Shown here: positions 25,596 to 35,251 of the stretch, piece after piece | Layout of the letters: each line of letters starts with the position of its first letter | Position numbering within the stretch: position 1 is the first letter of the stretch | Program-made: the position numbers and the translations under genes | Assembly: GCA_018780645.1 (NCBI GenBank) | Contig: JADMJJ010000043.1 | Span: 1-64,000, forward strand | DNA from: Burkholderiaceae bacterium | GTDB lineage: Bacteria > Pseudomonadota > Gammaproteobacteria > Burkholderiales > Burkholderiaceae_C | Direction of reading: 5' to 3' | Length of the DNA stretch: 64,000 nt | The notes under the pieces: generated by a model | What the model was told of the DNA's origin: nothing | Seen by the model: only the letters and a program-made list of their open reading frames with translations | Database searches by the model: none

Positions 25596-26687
25596 TCAGC
25601 TGTCCTTCGAGATCGTGATGGTCGGGAACTTGGACGAATAGTCCTTGGCCGCCTTGGCGATCTTCACCGCCACCTGGCGGGCCACGGTCTTGTAGATCGC
25701 GGCAATCTCGCCGTCGGGCTCGCTGACCACGGTCGGCCGGCCGGCGTCGGCCTGCTCGCGAATCGACAGGTTCAGCGGCAGCGCGCCCAGGTAGTCGACG
25801 TTGTAGTCGGTGGCCATCTTCCTGCCGCCATCGGCGCCGAAGATGTGCTCGACATGGCCGCAGTTGCTGCACACATGCACAGCCATGTTCTCGACGATGC
25901 CCAGGATGGGCACGCCGACCTTCTCGAACATCTTCAGGCCCTTGCGGGCATCGAGCAACGCGATGTCCTGCGGCGTGGTCACGATCACCGCGCCGGTCAG
26001 TGGCACGCGCTGGCTCAGTGTCAGCTGGATGTCGCCGGTGCCCGGGGGCATGTCGACAATCAGATAGTCCAGCTCGCGCCAGTTGGTCTGGCGCAGCAGC
26101 TGGTCCAGCGCCTGGGTGGCCATCGGGCCGCGCCAGATCATCGGGTTGTCGGCATCGACCAGAAAGCCGATCGACATCACCTGGACGCCGTAGTTCTCCA
26201 GCGGCTCCATGGTCGAGCCGTCTTCGCTCTCGGGCCGGCCCTCGATGCCCATCATCGTCGGCTGGCTGGGGCCGTAGATGTCGGCGTCCAGGATGCCTAC
26301 CGAGGCGCCCTCGGCGGCCAGGGCCAGGGCCAGGTTGACGGCGGTGGTCGACTTGCCGACCCCGCCCTTGCCCGAGGCCACGGCGACGATGTTCTTGATC
26401 TTGGGCAGCAGCTGCACACCGCGCTGCACCGCATGGGCCACGATCTTGGTGTACAGGTTGACGCTGACATTGCCGGCGCCGGGCACCGTGCGCACGGCGG
26501 CGATCAGCTCGCGGCGCAGGGCGGCGATCTGGCTCTTGGCCGGGTAGCCCAGCTCGACGTCGAAGGCCACATCGGCGCCATCGACGCGCAGATTCTTGAT
26601 CTGCCTGGCCGACACGAAATCGCTGCCGGTATTGGGATCGACGACGGTCTTGATCGCGTCCAGCAGGCCCTGCTCGGTAACACTCAT
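25596..26687 (-). CDS. apbC: Fe-S cluster carrier ATPase ApbC/Mrp
   Basis: P-loop ATPase of the Mrp/NBP35 family, 363 residues, that carries 4Fe-4S clusters to apo-proteins in the cytoplasm. A DUF59-type N-terminal domain (about 1-85) precedes the deviant Walker A motif ASGKGGVGKSTTAVNL and the Walker B-like LIVDMPPGTGD. The cluster-binding C-x2-C is in HVCSNCGHVEHIFG. It is the first gene of the minus-strand formate dehydrogenase operon, five bases before DUF3305, and is divergent from metG, an order also common outside FDH loci. Confidence 0.95.
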   Translation of the reverse strand: MSVTEQGLLDAIKTVVDPNTGSDFVSARQIKNLRVDGADVAFDVELGYPAKSQIAALRRELIAAVRTVPGAGNVSVNLYTKIVAHAVQRGVQLLPKIKNIVAVASGKGGVGKSTTAVNLALALAAEGASVGILDADIYGPSQPTMMGIEGRPESEDGSTMEPLENYGVQVMSIGFLVDADNPMIWRGPMATQALDQLLRQTNWRELDYLIVDMPPGTGDIQLTLSQRVPLTGAVIVTTPQDIALLDARKGLKMFEKVGVPILGIVENMAVHVCSNCGHVEHIFGADGGRKMATDYNVDYLGALPLNLSIREQADAGRPTVVSEPDGEIAAIYKTVARQVAVKIAKAAKDYSSKFPTITISKDS

Positions 26688-26755
26688 GGTGGGGGAACTT
26701 GTCCAGTGGGGGATGCGAACCAGTCTAGCCTAGAGGCGAAGCCCCTTGCGGCGCC

Positions 26756-26761
26756 TAGAAT
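26756..26761 (+). promoter_or_regulatory. Possible -10 element (TAGAAT) for metG
   Basis: TAGAAT lies 42 bases before the metG start in the apbC-metG divergent region. No good -35 is seen. The same hexamer occupies a similar position before argH. Confidence 0.3.
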
Positions 26762-26803
26762 CAAGGGTTTCCGCCAGTTTCACCGCTACCCAAGGCCAGC
26801 CCG

Positions 26804-28846
26804 ATGACCCGCAAGCTCTTCGTCACCACCGCCCTTCCCTATGCCAATGCCGGGTTCCACATTGGCCACATGATGGAGTACATCCAGGCCGACACCTGGG
26901 TGCGGGCGCAGCGCATGAAGGGCGCCGAGGTCAATTTCGTCTGTGCGGATGACGCCCATGGCGCACCGATCATGATTGCCGCCGAGAAGGCCGGCAAGAC
27001 GCCGCAGCAGTTCGTCGCCGAAGTGGCGGCAGGCCGGCCGGCCTATCTGAACGGCTTTCACATCCAGTTCGACAACTGGCACTCGACAGACGGCCCCGAG
27101 AACCACGAGCTGGCCCGCGAGATCTATCTGGCCCTGCGCAAGAACGAGCTGATTGACGTGCGCACGATCGAGCAGTTCTTCGACCCTGTGAAGGGCATGT
27201 TCCTGCCCGACCGCTACATCAAGGGCGAGTGCCCCAAGTGCGGCACCCTGGACCAGTACGGCGACAACTGCGAGAACTGCGGCGCCGTGTACGCGCCTAC
27301 CGAGCTGAAGAACCCCTACTCGGCGCTGTCGGGCACGACGCCGGTGCTGAAGACCAGCGACCACTATTTCTTCCGCCTGTCCGACCCGCGTTGCGCCGAG
27401 TTCCTGGAGCAGTGGACGCAGGACGGCAAGCTGCAGCCCGAGATGGCCAACAAGGTCAAGGAATGGCTCAGCAAGGAGGAAGACGGCACCGGCGGCCTGG
27501 TCGACTGGGACATCAGCCGCGACGCCCCCTATTTCGGCATCGAGATCCCCGACGCGCCGGGCAAATATTTCTATGTCTGGCTGGACGCGCCGGTCGGCTA
27601 TCTGGCCTCGCTGAAGAACCTGTTCGCCAAGCGCGGCCAGGACTATGACGCCTATATGGCCGACCCGGCGGTCGAGCAGGTGCACTTCATCGGCAAGGAC
27701 ATCGTGCGCTTTCACCTGCTGTTCTGGCCGGCGATGCTGCAGTTCTCGGGCCGCAAGACGCCCAACAATGTGTATGTGCATGGCTTCATCACCGTCAACA
27801 ACGGCGAGAAGATGAGCAAGAGCCGCGGCACCGGCATCTCGCCCCTGAAGTACCTGGAGCTGGGCCTGAACGCCGAATGGCTGCGCTACTACATCGCCGC
27901 CAAGCTGAACAGCCGCGTCGAGGATATCGACTTCAACCCCGATGACTTCGTCGCCCGCGTCAACAGCGACCTGATCGGCAAGTACATCAATATCGCCAGC
28001 CGCGCGGCGGGCTTCCTGAGCAAGCGCTTCGGCGGTCAGCTGTCTGGCGACGTCGGCGTCGAGGGCAATGCGCTGCTCGAAGGCCTGCGCGTGCACCGCA
28101 CCGAGATCGAGCGCCTGTACGAGGAGCGCGACTTCGGCAAGGTGTTGCGCGAGACCATGCTGCTGGCCGACCGCGTCAACGAGTATGTGGACCAGAACAA
28201 GCCCTGGGAGCTGGCCAAGAAGGCAGGCGCCGACGCGGTGCTGCAGGACGTTTGCACGGTCTGCATCGAGGCCTTCCGCCTGTTGACCATCTATCTGAAG
28301 CCGGTGCTGCCGGCGCTGGCCGCCCAGGTCGAGGCCTTCCTGAAGGTCGAACCGTTCAGCTTTGCCGACGCCAGCGTTTCGCTGGGCGCCCACACCATCG
28401 GCGAGTACAAGCACCTGATGCAGCGCGTCGACCCGGTGCTGCTGGAAAAGCTCTTCGAAGTGCCGGCAGCGCCCAAGGTCTCGCCCGGCGGTGAAGACCT
28501 GGCCCCGGAGATCAAGATCGACGACTTCACCAAGGTCGACCTGCGCATCGCGAAGATCGTCAACTGCGAGCATGTCGAGGGCTCGGACAAGCTTTTGCGG
28601 CTGACCCTGGACGTCGGCGAGGAGAAGACCCGCAATGTCTTCAGCGGCATCAAGAGCGCGTACAAGCCCGAGGACCTGATAGGCAAGCTGACGGTGATGG
28701 TGGCCAATCTGGCCCCGCGCAAGATGAAGTTCGGCCTCAGCGAGGGCATGGTGCTGGCCGCCAGCCATGCCGACGAAAAGGCCAACCCCGGCATCTTCGT
28801 GCTGGAGCCCTTCCCCGGCGCCCAGCCGGGCATGCGCGTGCGCTGA
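26804..28846 (+). CDS. metG: Methionyl-tRNA synthetase
   Basis: Class I aminoacyl-tRNA synthetase of 680 residues that charges tRNA-Met in the cytoplasm. The HIGH motif is HIGH at 19-22 and KMSKS is at 336-340. A zinc-ribbon insert is visible ([17 protein letters not shown]). The C-terminal 110 residues form an EMAP/Trbp111-type tRNA-binding domain ([24 protein letters not shown]), which usually mediates dimerisation. It is divergent from apbC and starts about 43 bases after a TAGAAT element. Confidence 0.97.
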   Translation: MTRKLFVTTALPYANAGFHIGHMMEYIQADTWVRAQRMKGAEVNFVCADDAHGAPIMIAAEKAGKTPQQFVAEVAAGRPAYLNGFHIQFDNWHSTDGPENHELAREIYLALRKNELIDVRTIEQFFDPVKGMFLPDRYIKGECPKCGTLDQYGDNCENCGAVYAPTELKNPYSALSGTTPVLKTSDHYFFRLSDPRCAEFLEQWTQDGKLQPEMANKVKEWLSKEEDGTGGLVDWDISRDAPYFGIEIPDAPGKYFYVWLDAPVGYLASLKNLFAKRGQDYDAYMADPAVEQVHFIGKDIVRFHLLFWPAMLQFSGRKTPNNVYVHGFITVNNGEKMSKSRGTGISPLKYLELGLNAEWLRYYIAAKLNSRVEDIDFNPDDFVARVNSDLIGKYINIASRAAGFLSKRFGGQLSGDVGVEGNALLEGLRVHRTEIERLYEERDFGKVLRETMLLADRVNEYVDQNKPWELAKKAGADAVLQDVCTVCIEAFRLLTIYLKPVLPALAAQVEAFLKVEPFSFADASVSLGAHTIGEYKHLMQRVDPVLLEKLFEVPAAPKVSPGGEDLAPEIKIDDFTKVDLRIAKIVNCEHVEGSDKLLRLTLDVGEEKTRNVFSGIKSAYKPEDLIGKLTVMVANLAPRKMKFGLSEGMVLAASHADEKANPGIFVLEPFPGAQPGMRVR

Positions 28847-28878
28847 TCGCCCCCTGACGCCCAGCTGAAACCCGCCCG

Positions 28879-29625
28879 ATGCCCGCCCAGTTCCTGCGCC
28901 GACTGACCGGGCGGGAGCGCACCGTGCAGGCCAATCGCCAGCTGGGCGCGGTGCTCGCCTTTGTGGCCGGGGCCATCAATGCCGGCGGCTTTCTGGCCGT
29001 GCAGCGCTACACCTCGCACATGACCGGTGTCGTTTCGGCCATTGCCGACGACCTGGTGCTGGGCCAGTTGCTGCTTGCCGCGGCGGGCCTGATGTCGCTG
29101 ATCTTCTTCATGGGCGGGGCCATGACCACGGCCATACTGACCAACTGGGCGCGCCGGCGCGCCATGCACAGCGAATACGCGTTGTCACTGCTGCTCGAAG
29201 CCCTGCTCCTGCTGCTGTTCGGTCTGGTTGGCGCCAACCTGCACTTCTGGACCGAATTCCTGCTGCCCAGCACGGTGCTGCTGCTGTGTTTTCTGATGGG
29301 GCTGCAGAACGCGGTGGTGACCAAGATTTCGCGCGCCGAGATACGCACCACCCACATGACCGGCGTGATCACCGACCTGGGCATCGAGCTGGGCCGCCTG
29401 CTCTACTGGAACCGCGGCGGTGCCGGGGCGCACGGCCTGGTAAGGGCCGATCGCCCGCGGCTGCGTCTGCTGGCCGGCATTCTGGGCCTGTTCTTTGCCG
29501 GTGGCATAGTCGGCGCTCTGGCCTTCAAGCATTTCGGCTTCAGCGCCACGGTGCCGGTCGCGCTTTTGCTGATTGTGATGGCCGCCCGGCCGCTGATGGA
29601 CGATATTTCGGAGCATGTGCGTTAG
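28879..29625 (+). CDS. DUF1275 (YoaK-type) membrane protein
   Basis: Integral membrane protein of 248 residues in the DUF1275/YoaK family, with about six or seven helices. The family motifs AGAINAGGFLAVQRYTSHMTG and RTTHMTGVITDLGIELGR are present. No function is established for the family. It starts 32 bases after metG and ends 27 bases before the SulP gene, all on the same strand, so co-transcription is likely. Confidence 0.88.
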   Translation: MPAQFLRRLTGRERTVQANRQLGAVLAFVAGAINAGGFLAVQRYTSHMTGVVSAIADDLVLGQLLLAAAGLMSLIFFMGGAMTTAILTNWARRRAMHSEYALSLLLEALLLLLFGLVGANLHFWTEFLLPSTVLLLCFLMGLQNAVVTKISRAEIRTTHMTGVITDLGIELGRLLYWNRGGAGAHGLVRADRPRLRLLAGILGLFFAGGIVGALAFKHFGFSATVPVALLLIVMAARPLMDDISEHVR

Positions 29626-29652
29626 GGCCTCAGGCCCCGGGCCCGTCGCCAG

Positions 29653-31335
29653 ATGAAGCTGCATACCTTCCGCCCCCGCCTGCTCGATGCCTTGCCGGGC
29701 TATTCGAAGCGCCAGTTCGCCGCCGACCTGGGCGCCGGCCTGACGGTGGGCATCGTCGCCCTGCCGCTGGCCCTGGCCTTTGCCATCGCCTCCGGGGTCA
29801 AGCCTGAACAGGGCCTGTTCACGGCCATCATCGCCGGATTCCTGATCTCGGCCCTGGGCGGCTCCAGCGTGCAGATCGGCGGGCCGGCGGGAGCCTTCAT
29901 CGTCATCGTCTACGGCATCGTCGAGCGCTACGGACTGGCCAATCTGCTGATCGCCACCTCGCTGGCGGGTGTGCTCTTGATGCTGATGGGCCTGCTGCGC
30001 CTGGGCGCGCTGGTACGCTACATCCCGGTCAGCATCGTCATCGGCTTCACCAATGGCATTGCGGTGCTGATCGGCCTGTCGCAGCTGAAAGACCTGCTGG
30101 GCCTGCGCATAGACAAGCTGCCGGCCGACTTCTTCACCCAGATCGCCGTGATGGCCCAGCACCTCTACACCTTCAACCCCTGGGCGCCTGTGATGGGCCT
30201 GGCCTGCCTGGCCCTGGTGGTGCTGTGGCCCAAGAGCTATGTGATGCCCACCGCCCCGGTGACGGCCCGGGACAAGGCGCGCCGGCTGATGTCCCACCTG
30301 CCCGGCACCATCGTGGCACTGGCCCTGGCCACCCTCGCCACCGCCCTGCTGGGTCTGCCGCTGGAGACCATAGGCTCCAAGTTCGGCGGCATACCGCAGG
30401 CGCTGCCGGCCTTTGCCCTGCCCGACTTCAGCTGGGAAGGCGCCAAGCGCCTGTTCATTCCGACCCTGACGATTGCGTTGCTGGGCGCGATCGAGTCGCT
30501 GCTGTGCGCCCGCGTGGCCGACAACCTCAGCCCCCAGCCGCGACACGACCCGAACCAGGAGCTGATGGCCCAGGGCGTGGCCAACTTCGTCGTGCCCTTC
30601 TTCGGCGGCATACCGGCCACCGGCACGATTGCCCGCACCGTCACCAATGTGCGCGCCGGCGCCACCAGCCCGGTGGCCGGCCTGGTCCACGCACTGACGA
30701 TTCTGCTGGTGGTGCTGGTGGCCGCTCCGCTGGCCGAGCATGTGCCGCTGGCCGCGCTGGCCGGCATCCTGTTGTTCGTGGCCTGGAATATGGGCGAGTG
30801 GCGCGAGTTCGTGCGGCTGCGCCGTTTCAACCTGCCCTATCGCACCATCCTGCTGGGCACCTTCTTCATGACGGTGGTGTTCGACCTGACGGTGGCCATG
30901 GAGGTGGGCCTGGTGCTGGCCTGCGTGTTCTTCATCTACCGGATGAGCAGCCTGTTCAGCGTCGAGGCCGTCACGGTGCTGACGGCGCCACCCGGGACGC
31001 GGGTGTTCCGGCTCTACGGCACGCTGTTCTTCGCCGCGGTGGCCAAGATCGAAACCTTGGCCGAGCAGCTGCCTCTTGATGTCGAGGCGGTGTTGCTGGA
31101 TGCCCACCTGATGGTCTCCATGGACAGCTCGGGCCTGGATGCGCTCGAACAACTGCATCGCACGCTGCAACGCCGCCACATCCGGCTGCTGATCTGCAAT
31201 CTGAACGAGCAGCCCCGCGGCCTGATGCAGCGCGGCGGCTTCGACCTGCATATCGGACCCGAGAACCTGCCCGCCAGTCTTGAAGAGGGGCTGGCCCTGG
31301 TCGGCACGGTAAAATCCAGCCTCAAACCCGATTGA
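29653..31335 (+). CDS. SulP-family anion transporter
   Basis: Inner-membrane transporter of 560 residues in the SLC26/SulP family. The N-terminal 400 residues hold 10-14 helices, with the family signature near PLALAFAIASGVKPEQGL and GGSSVQIGGPAGAFIVIV. A cytoplasmic STAS domain occupies about 440-555 (FRLYGTLFFAAVAKIETL and LLDAHLMVSMDSSGLDALEQL). Likely substrates are sulfate or bicarbonate; the sequence does not decide. Its stop is nine bases before the DUF3460 start. Confidence 0.92.
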   Translation: MKLHTFRPRLLDALPGYSKRQFAADLGAGLTVGIVALPLALAFAIASGVKPEQGLFTAIIAGFLISALGGSSVQIGGPAGAFIVIVYGIVERYGLANLLIATSLAGVLLMLMGLLRLGALVRYIPVSIVIGFTNGIAVLIGLSQLKDLLGLRIDKLPADFFTQIAVMAQHLYTFNPWAPVMGLACLALVVLWPKSYVMPTAPVTARDKARRLMSHLPGTIVALALATLATALLGLPLETIGSKFGGIPQALPAFALPDFSWEGAKRLFIPTLTIALLGAIESLLCARVADNLSPQPRHDPNQELMAQGVANFVVPFFGGIPATGTIARTVTNVRAGATSPVAGLVHALTILLVVLVAAPLAEHVPLAALAGILLFVAWNMGEWREFVRLRRFNLPYRTILLGTFFMTVVFDLTVAMEVGLVLACVFFIYRMSSLFSVEAVTVLTAPPGTRVFRLYGTLFFAAVAKIETLAEQLPLDVEAVLLDAHLMVSMDSSGLDALEQLHRTLQRRHIRLLICNLNEQPRGLMQRGGFDLHIGPENLPASLEEGLALVGTVKSSLKPD

Positions 31336-31343
31336 GCCCCACC

Positions 31344-31547
31344 ATGCCCCTGTTCTGGAAGCACTACAAGTCCGAAGTCAGCTCCTTCATCGACGAGCTC
31401 AAGGCCAAGAAACCCACGCTGGAAGCCGAGCAACGCGCCGGCCGCGCCCTGCTGTGGGATAAGCCGGTGGACCGCCAGGCCCAGGCCGACTACCGCGAAG
31501 CCAAGGTCGAGCAGCAGCCCTACGTCTACCAGACCAAGGCGCACTGA
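31344..31547 (+). CDS. DUF3460 family small protein
   Basis: Protein of 67 residues matching the DUF3460 pattern: LFWKHYKSEVSSFIDELKAKKPTLEAEQRAGRALLWDK in outline (landmarks YKSEVSSFIDELK and AGRALLWDKP). It is charged and helical, without signal peptide, so cytoplasmic. Function is unknown. In Burkholderiales it is commonly placed before scpA or panC, as here (24 bases to scpA). The ATG at 31344 is preferred over a TTG four codons upstream. Confidence 0.88.
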   Translation: MPLFWKHYKSEVSSFIDELKAKKPTLEAEQRAGRALLWDKPVDRQAQADYREAKVEQQPYVYQTKAH

Positions 31548-31570
31548 GCCCGGCCGACTCCTGAACCGGC

Positions 31571-32455
31571 GTGGACATCCAGCCGCCCCTGCCCGACCCG
31601 ACGGGTCCCGCACCCAGCGAACTGCTGCCGCCCGAGTCGATGACACAGGCGCCGGTGTCGCCGCTGGCGGTTGACCACGTGGCCGTGGCCCGCCTCTATG
31701 GCGAGCCGCTGTTCCAGCTGCCCCATGACCTCTACATCCCGCCCGATGCGCTGGAGGTCTTTCTCGAGGCCTTCCAGGGCCCGCTGGACCTGCTGCTGTA
31801 CCTGATACGCCGGCAGAATTTCAACATCCTCGACATCCCGCTGGCCGATGTGACGCGCCAGTACCTCAGCTATGTGGACCAGCTGCGCCGGCACAACCTC
31901 GAGCTGGCCAGCGAGTACCTGCTGATGGCGGCGATGCTGATCGAGATCAAGTCGCGCATGCTCTTGCCGCCGAAGAAGACCGACGACGGCAGCGAGCCCG
32001 AGGATCCGCGCGCCGAGCTGGTGCGCCGCCTGCTGGAGTACGAGCAAATGAAGCTGGCCGCGGCCGGCATCGACCGTCTGCCGCAGCTGGGCCGCGACTT
32101 TCTGCGCGCCCAGGTGACCATCGAGCAGTCGCTGACCCTGCGCTTCCCCGACGTCGAGGCGGTCGATCTGCGCGACGCCTGGCTGGACATCCTGAAGCGC
32201 GCCAAGCTCGTGCAACACCACCGCATCACCCGCGAACAGCTGTCGGTGCGCGAGCACATGAGCATCGTGCTGCGCCGCCTCCAGGGCCGGCGCTTCGTCG
32301 AGTTCCACGAGCTGTTCGAGGTCGAACGCGGCCACCAGGTGCTGGTCGTGACCTTCATCGCGATGCTGGAGCTGGCCAAGGAGCGGCTACTGCAGATCAC
32401 GCAGGCGGAGGCGTTTGCGCCGATTTATGTCAGGTTGGCTTACTCGCCAAGCTGA
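31571..32455 (+). CDS. scpA: Segregation and condensation protein A
   Basis: Kleisin subunit of the Smc-ScpAB condensin, 294 residues, needed for chromosome folding and segregation. The hallmark FQGPLDLLLYLIRRQNFNILDIPLADVTRQYL (landmarks GPLDLLLYLIRR and NILDIPL) binds Smc, and the C-terminal winged helix ends RLLQITQAEAFAPIYVRL. I use the GTG at 31571; an internal ATG at 31640 (MTQAPVSP) is an alternative that would shorten only an unconserved tail. scpB is not in the window. Confidence 0.92.
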   Translation: MDIQPPLPDPTGPAPSELLPPESMTQAPVSPLAVDHVAVARLYGEPLFQLPHDLYIPPDALEVFLEAFQGPLDLLLYLIRRQNFNILDIPLADVTRQYLSYVDQLRRHNLELASEYLLMAAMLIEIKSRMLLPPKKTDDGSEPEDPRAELVRRLLEYEQMKLAAAGIDRLPQLGRDFLRAQVTIEQSLTLRFPDVEAVDLRDAWLDILKRAKLVQHHRITREQLSVREHMSIVLRRLQGRRFVEFHELFEVERGHQVLVVTFIAMLELAKERLLQITQAEAFAPIYVRLAYSPS

Positions 32456-32466
32456 TGTCCTTGCGG

Positions 32467-32507
32467 GTTGGACCTTGCCGACAGGCAAGCTCCGACCCCA
32501 ACTGACT
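32467..32507. repeat. Palindromic repeat ending CAACTGACTA (copy 1)
   Basis: CCTTGCC and GGCAAG arms flank a GACA loop, with outer GGTTGGA and TCCGACC arms, and the right end carries CCCCAACTGACTA. It lies just downstream of scpA. Related copies are at 32600-32626 (right half only) and 46175-46223. Confidence 0.8.
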
Positions 32508-32513
32508 ACATCT

Positions 32514-32595
32514 TCGTAGCCCGTCATGCAGGCCGAAGGCCGGAATGCGGGGCTCTCGGCGGCTACCGGGCAGGACCCCGGATTGCATCCGGGCC
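32514..32595. repeat. REP-like repeat, degenerate left and intact right unit
   Basis: The right part, CCCCGGATTGCATCCGGGCC at 32576-32595, is identical in core to the units at 11401-11413 and 58470-58523. The left part (from CGTAGCCCGTCATGCAGG) is a diverged inverted copy. The element lies between the scpA stop and the convergent hybrid kinase stop. Confidence 0.7.
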
Positions 32596-32599
32596 ACAA

Positions 32600-32626
32600 A
32601 TCCAAGGTCCAACCCCAACTGACTAA
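32600..32626. repeat. Half copy of the CAACTGACTA repeat (copy 2)
   Basis: AAGGTCCAACCCCAACTGACTAAG shares the right end of the repeat at 32467-32507. It abuts the 3' end of the hybrid kinase gene. Confidence 0.65.
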
Positions 32627-34455
32627 GACCTCATTCCCAGCTTGAACGCGATCATCGCCCGCAGCTTGTTGGGCACCACCGGCTTGATCAGCACATGGAA
32701 GTCATGCGCTTGCGCGTCCAGCTCGTGGCCGGTCATCGTGCTGCCGGTCACCATGATGGCCGGTATCGGCGTGCTGTCGATGCCGGCATAGGCTGCGCGC
32801 ACGGCCAGCAGTGCGTCGATGCCGGTCGCGCCCTCGGGCAGGCGGTAGTCCACCAGCAGCAGATCGGGCCGCTGGCCCGGATTGGCCTGGGCCCAGGCGC
32901 GCACCGAGGGCACCGAGTCGAAGGCCAGGGCCTCGGCGCCCCAGGCCTGCAGCAGGACCACCAGACCCTCGCTGACGGCCGGTTCGTCCTCGACGATGAC
33001 GATCAGCCGGCCGTCCAGGGTCAGACCCAGCGGAGCGCGGCCCAGCTCCAGCGCGCCCATGGCCTGCGGCTCCAGTCGGCCCGCCGGCACCGTCAGCCCG
33101 AACACCGTGCCATGGCCAACCTGGGAGCGCACCGTCAGCGGGGCCTGCAGCAGCTCGGCCAGGCGCTTGACGATGGACAGGCCCAGGCCCAGGCCCTTGC
33201 GGTGGTGGGGCTCCAGCGGCCGCTGGCTCTGCACCTGGTAGAACTCGTCGAAGATGCGGGTCAGCGCCGGCGGGGCAATGCCGATGCCGCTGTCCCATAC
33301 CTGCAGCAAGAGCTGACCCTGGCGGCGCCGGCAGCTGACCAGCACGCCTCCGTCCTCGGTGTAACGCAGGGCGTTCGACACCAGATTGCGCAGGATGCGC
33401 TCGACGATGGTCGGGTCGGTGTGCAGCACATGCTGCTCGCCGTGGAAGCTCAGCATCAGCCCCTTCTCGAAGGCCACCGGCTCGAACTGCAGGCGCAGCC
33501 GTGCGAACAGCTCGCGCACCGGCACGGCCTTGGGGTTGACGTCCACCGCGCCGGTGTCGATGCGGGTGATGTCCAGCAGCTCGCCGAACAGGCCCTCGAG
33601 CGCATCGACCGACTCGTTGATGCTGTTGATCAGCTTGGCCGCTTCGGGGTCGTGCGTGCGCTGGCGCAAGGCCTCGGCGAACAGGCCCAGCGCATGCAAG
33701 GGCTGGCGCAGATCATGGCTGGCGGCGGCGAAGAATTGGGTCTTGGCCCGGCTGGCGGCCTCGGCCGCGCGACGGTTCTCGTCGGCCAGCGCCTTTTCCA
33801 CGCGCAACTGCTCGGCCAGCCGGTCGGCGTGCACCTTCAGCGCGATCGCGTTGCGCAGGGTGTGGTGGTAGGTGCGGCCCATCACCAGGGCGATCACGTA
33901 CAGCACGCACAGCACGCCGGCCAGCTCGAGGCTGTAGGGACGGCCGTCGTCCATGGCCATATTGATGACCAGGGACAACAGAACCAGACTCAGGAACACG
34001 CCCAGATCGCGCGGCACCAGCGTCAGCAGATGGATTGCAGCAAGACAGTAGCAATAGGTCAGCACCACCATCGTGATCAGCTGGAAGTGCCCGCCCGCGC
34101 CGTAGAACATCCAGATGCCCAGCGCCCAGGCCAGGGCCTGGCCATGCAGCAGCAGGCGCCAGCTGCGACTCCAGTCGAGGATCTGCGCGTCACTCGCCTC
34201 GGGATGGCGCGCAAAGCGCAGATAGTGCTGCAGGCGGCCAAAGGTCAGCAGCAGTATCCATGCCGCCCAGACCGCCAGCACCGGCAGCGACACATGGCGC
34301 CAATAGACCAGCACGAAGATCAGCAGGCCCAAGGTGTTGCCCATCAGCGAGGGCAGCATCTGGCTGAACAGGCTGCGGTAGCGGTCGGCGATCAGGGCGC
34401 TGTCGGCCAGCGGCGCCCACAGGCCGGGTAGCTGCCGCGACGACAACTCGCTCAC
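32623..34455 (-). CDS. Membrane hybrid sensor histidine kinase / receiver protein
   Basis: Hybrid kinase of 610 residues. Six transmembrane helices between about 38 and 195 are followed by a coiled coil (HADRLAEQLRVEKALADENRRAAEAASRAK), a dimerisation domain AAASHDLRQPLHALG with H247, a HATPase domain (N361, GLGLGLSIVKRLAEL) and a C-terminal receiver with D536 in LLLVDYRLPEG. It starts with GTG overlapping the stop of the LuxR-type regulator gene (GTGA), so the two are coupled and probably form one phosphorelay. The signal is unknown. Repeats abut its 3' end. Confidence 0.92.
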   Translation of the reverse strand: MSELSSRQLPGLWAPLADSALIADRYRSLFSQMLPSLMGNTLGLLIFVLVYWRHVSLPVLAVWAAWILLLTFGRLQHYLRFARHPEASDAQILDWSRSWRLLLHGQALAWALGIWMFYGAGGHFQLITMVVLTYCYCLAAIHLLTLVPRDLGVFLSLVLLSLVINMAMDDGRPYSLELAGVLCVLYVIALVMGRTYHHTLRNAIALKVHADRLAEQLRVEKALADENRRAAEAASRAKTQFFAAASHDLRQPLHALGLFAEALRQRTHDPEAAKLINSINESVDALEGLFGELLDITRIDTGAVDVNPKAVPVRELFARLRLQFEPVAFEKGLMLSFHGEQHVLHTDPTIVERILRNLVSNALRYTEDGGVLVSCRRRQGQLLLQVWDSGIGIAPPALTRIFDEFYQVQSQRPLEPHHRKGLGLGLSIVKRLAELLQAPLTVRSQVGHGTVFGLTVPAGRLEPQAMGALELGRAPLGLTLDGRLIVIVEDEPAVSEGLVVLLQAWGAEALAFDSVPSVRAWAQANPGQRPDLLLVDYRLPEGATGIDALLAVRAAYAGIDSTPIPAIMVTGSTMTGHELDAQAHDFHVLIKPVVPNKLRAMIAFKLGMRS

Positions 34456-35183
34456 GTTTGGCTGCCACGGAAGGTGCTGAAACCGGCGCCGGGCTGCTGC
34501 TGGCTCATCTGGCCCACCGCCAGCACGGCCTGGGTGCGCGAGTTGACGCCCAGGGCCTTCAGCACCGCCGCGACATGGTCCTTGACGGTCTCGACCGACA
34601 CGCCGAGCTCGCGCGCGATCACCTTGTTCGGCTTGCCCTGCAGCAGCAAGGCAAGTACATCGGTCTGGCGCGGCGTCAGCGACAGCCCCTCCAGCGCAGT
34701 CACCTTCTGGAAGCCCGAGGCCTGGGCTGCCTCGCCGATCGCCTGCACCGGCGAGGCCGCAGCCGGGGCAGGCGTGTTGTTCATGCCAGAGCCGAGCGAC
34801 ATCGAGGGCACGAAGATGCCGCCGGCCATCACCAGACGCAGCGCCTGGGCCAGCATCTCCTTGCCGGTGCGCTTGGGCACAAAGCCCATGGCGCCCAGGT
34901 CGATCGCGCGTATCACGTCGCTGGCGCGGTCCGAGGCCGAGACCACCACCACCGGAAGCGCCGGATAGGCAGCGCGAAACTCGGTCAGCACGTCGAAGCC
35001 GTCGGCATCGCCCAGTTGCAGATCCAGCAGCACCAGATCGAAGTCCTGGCTGGCTTTCAGCGTGGCGCGTGCCTGCCCGGCGCTGTCCACGCCGACCACC
35101 TTGACGTTGTCGCCCAGGCCCTCGATCACCGTCTGCAGCGCCGACAGGATCAGCGGGTGGTCGTCGATCAACAGCACCTTCAT
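34452..35183 (-). CDS. LuxR/NarL-family response regulator
   Basis: DNA-binding response regulator of 243 residues. The receiver domain shows D7-D8, phosphoacceptor D54 in LVLLDLQLGDADG, and K-containing PKRTGKEM. A linker of about 45 residues leads to a LuxR-type HTH at about 170-235 (LTPRQTDVLALLLQGKPNKVIARELGVSVETVKDHV). AAGGAGG before the ATG at 35183 fixes the start; the frame is open further upstream. It is first in a two-gene operon with the hybrid kinase. An inverted repeat lies about 70 bases upstream. Confidence 0.93.
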   Translation of the reverse strand: MKVLLIDDHPLILSALQTVIEGLGDNVKVVGVDSAGQARATLKASQDFDLVLLDLQLGDADGFDVLTEFRAAYPALPVVVVSASDRASDVIRAIDLGAMGFVPKRTGKEMLAQALRLVMAGGIFVPSMSLGSGMNNTPAPAAASPVQAIGEAAQASGFQKVTALEGLSLTPRQTDVLALLLQGKPNKVIARELGVSVETVKDHVAAVLKALGVNSRTQAVLAVGQMSQQQPGAGFSTFRGSQT

Positions 35184-35251
35184 GGCTGGGCCTCCTTGCG
35201 TCTGCAATTCTTGTAGTGTGGGGACGATGTTAGCGGCGCTGACCCCGTCAA

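Noticed and set aside
29185-31251. Minus-strand frame opposite the DUF1275 and SulP genes
   Set aside because: His/Gln/Gly-rich shadow of two membrane protein genes, with no family features.
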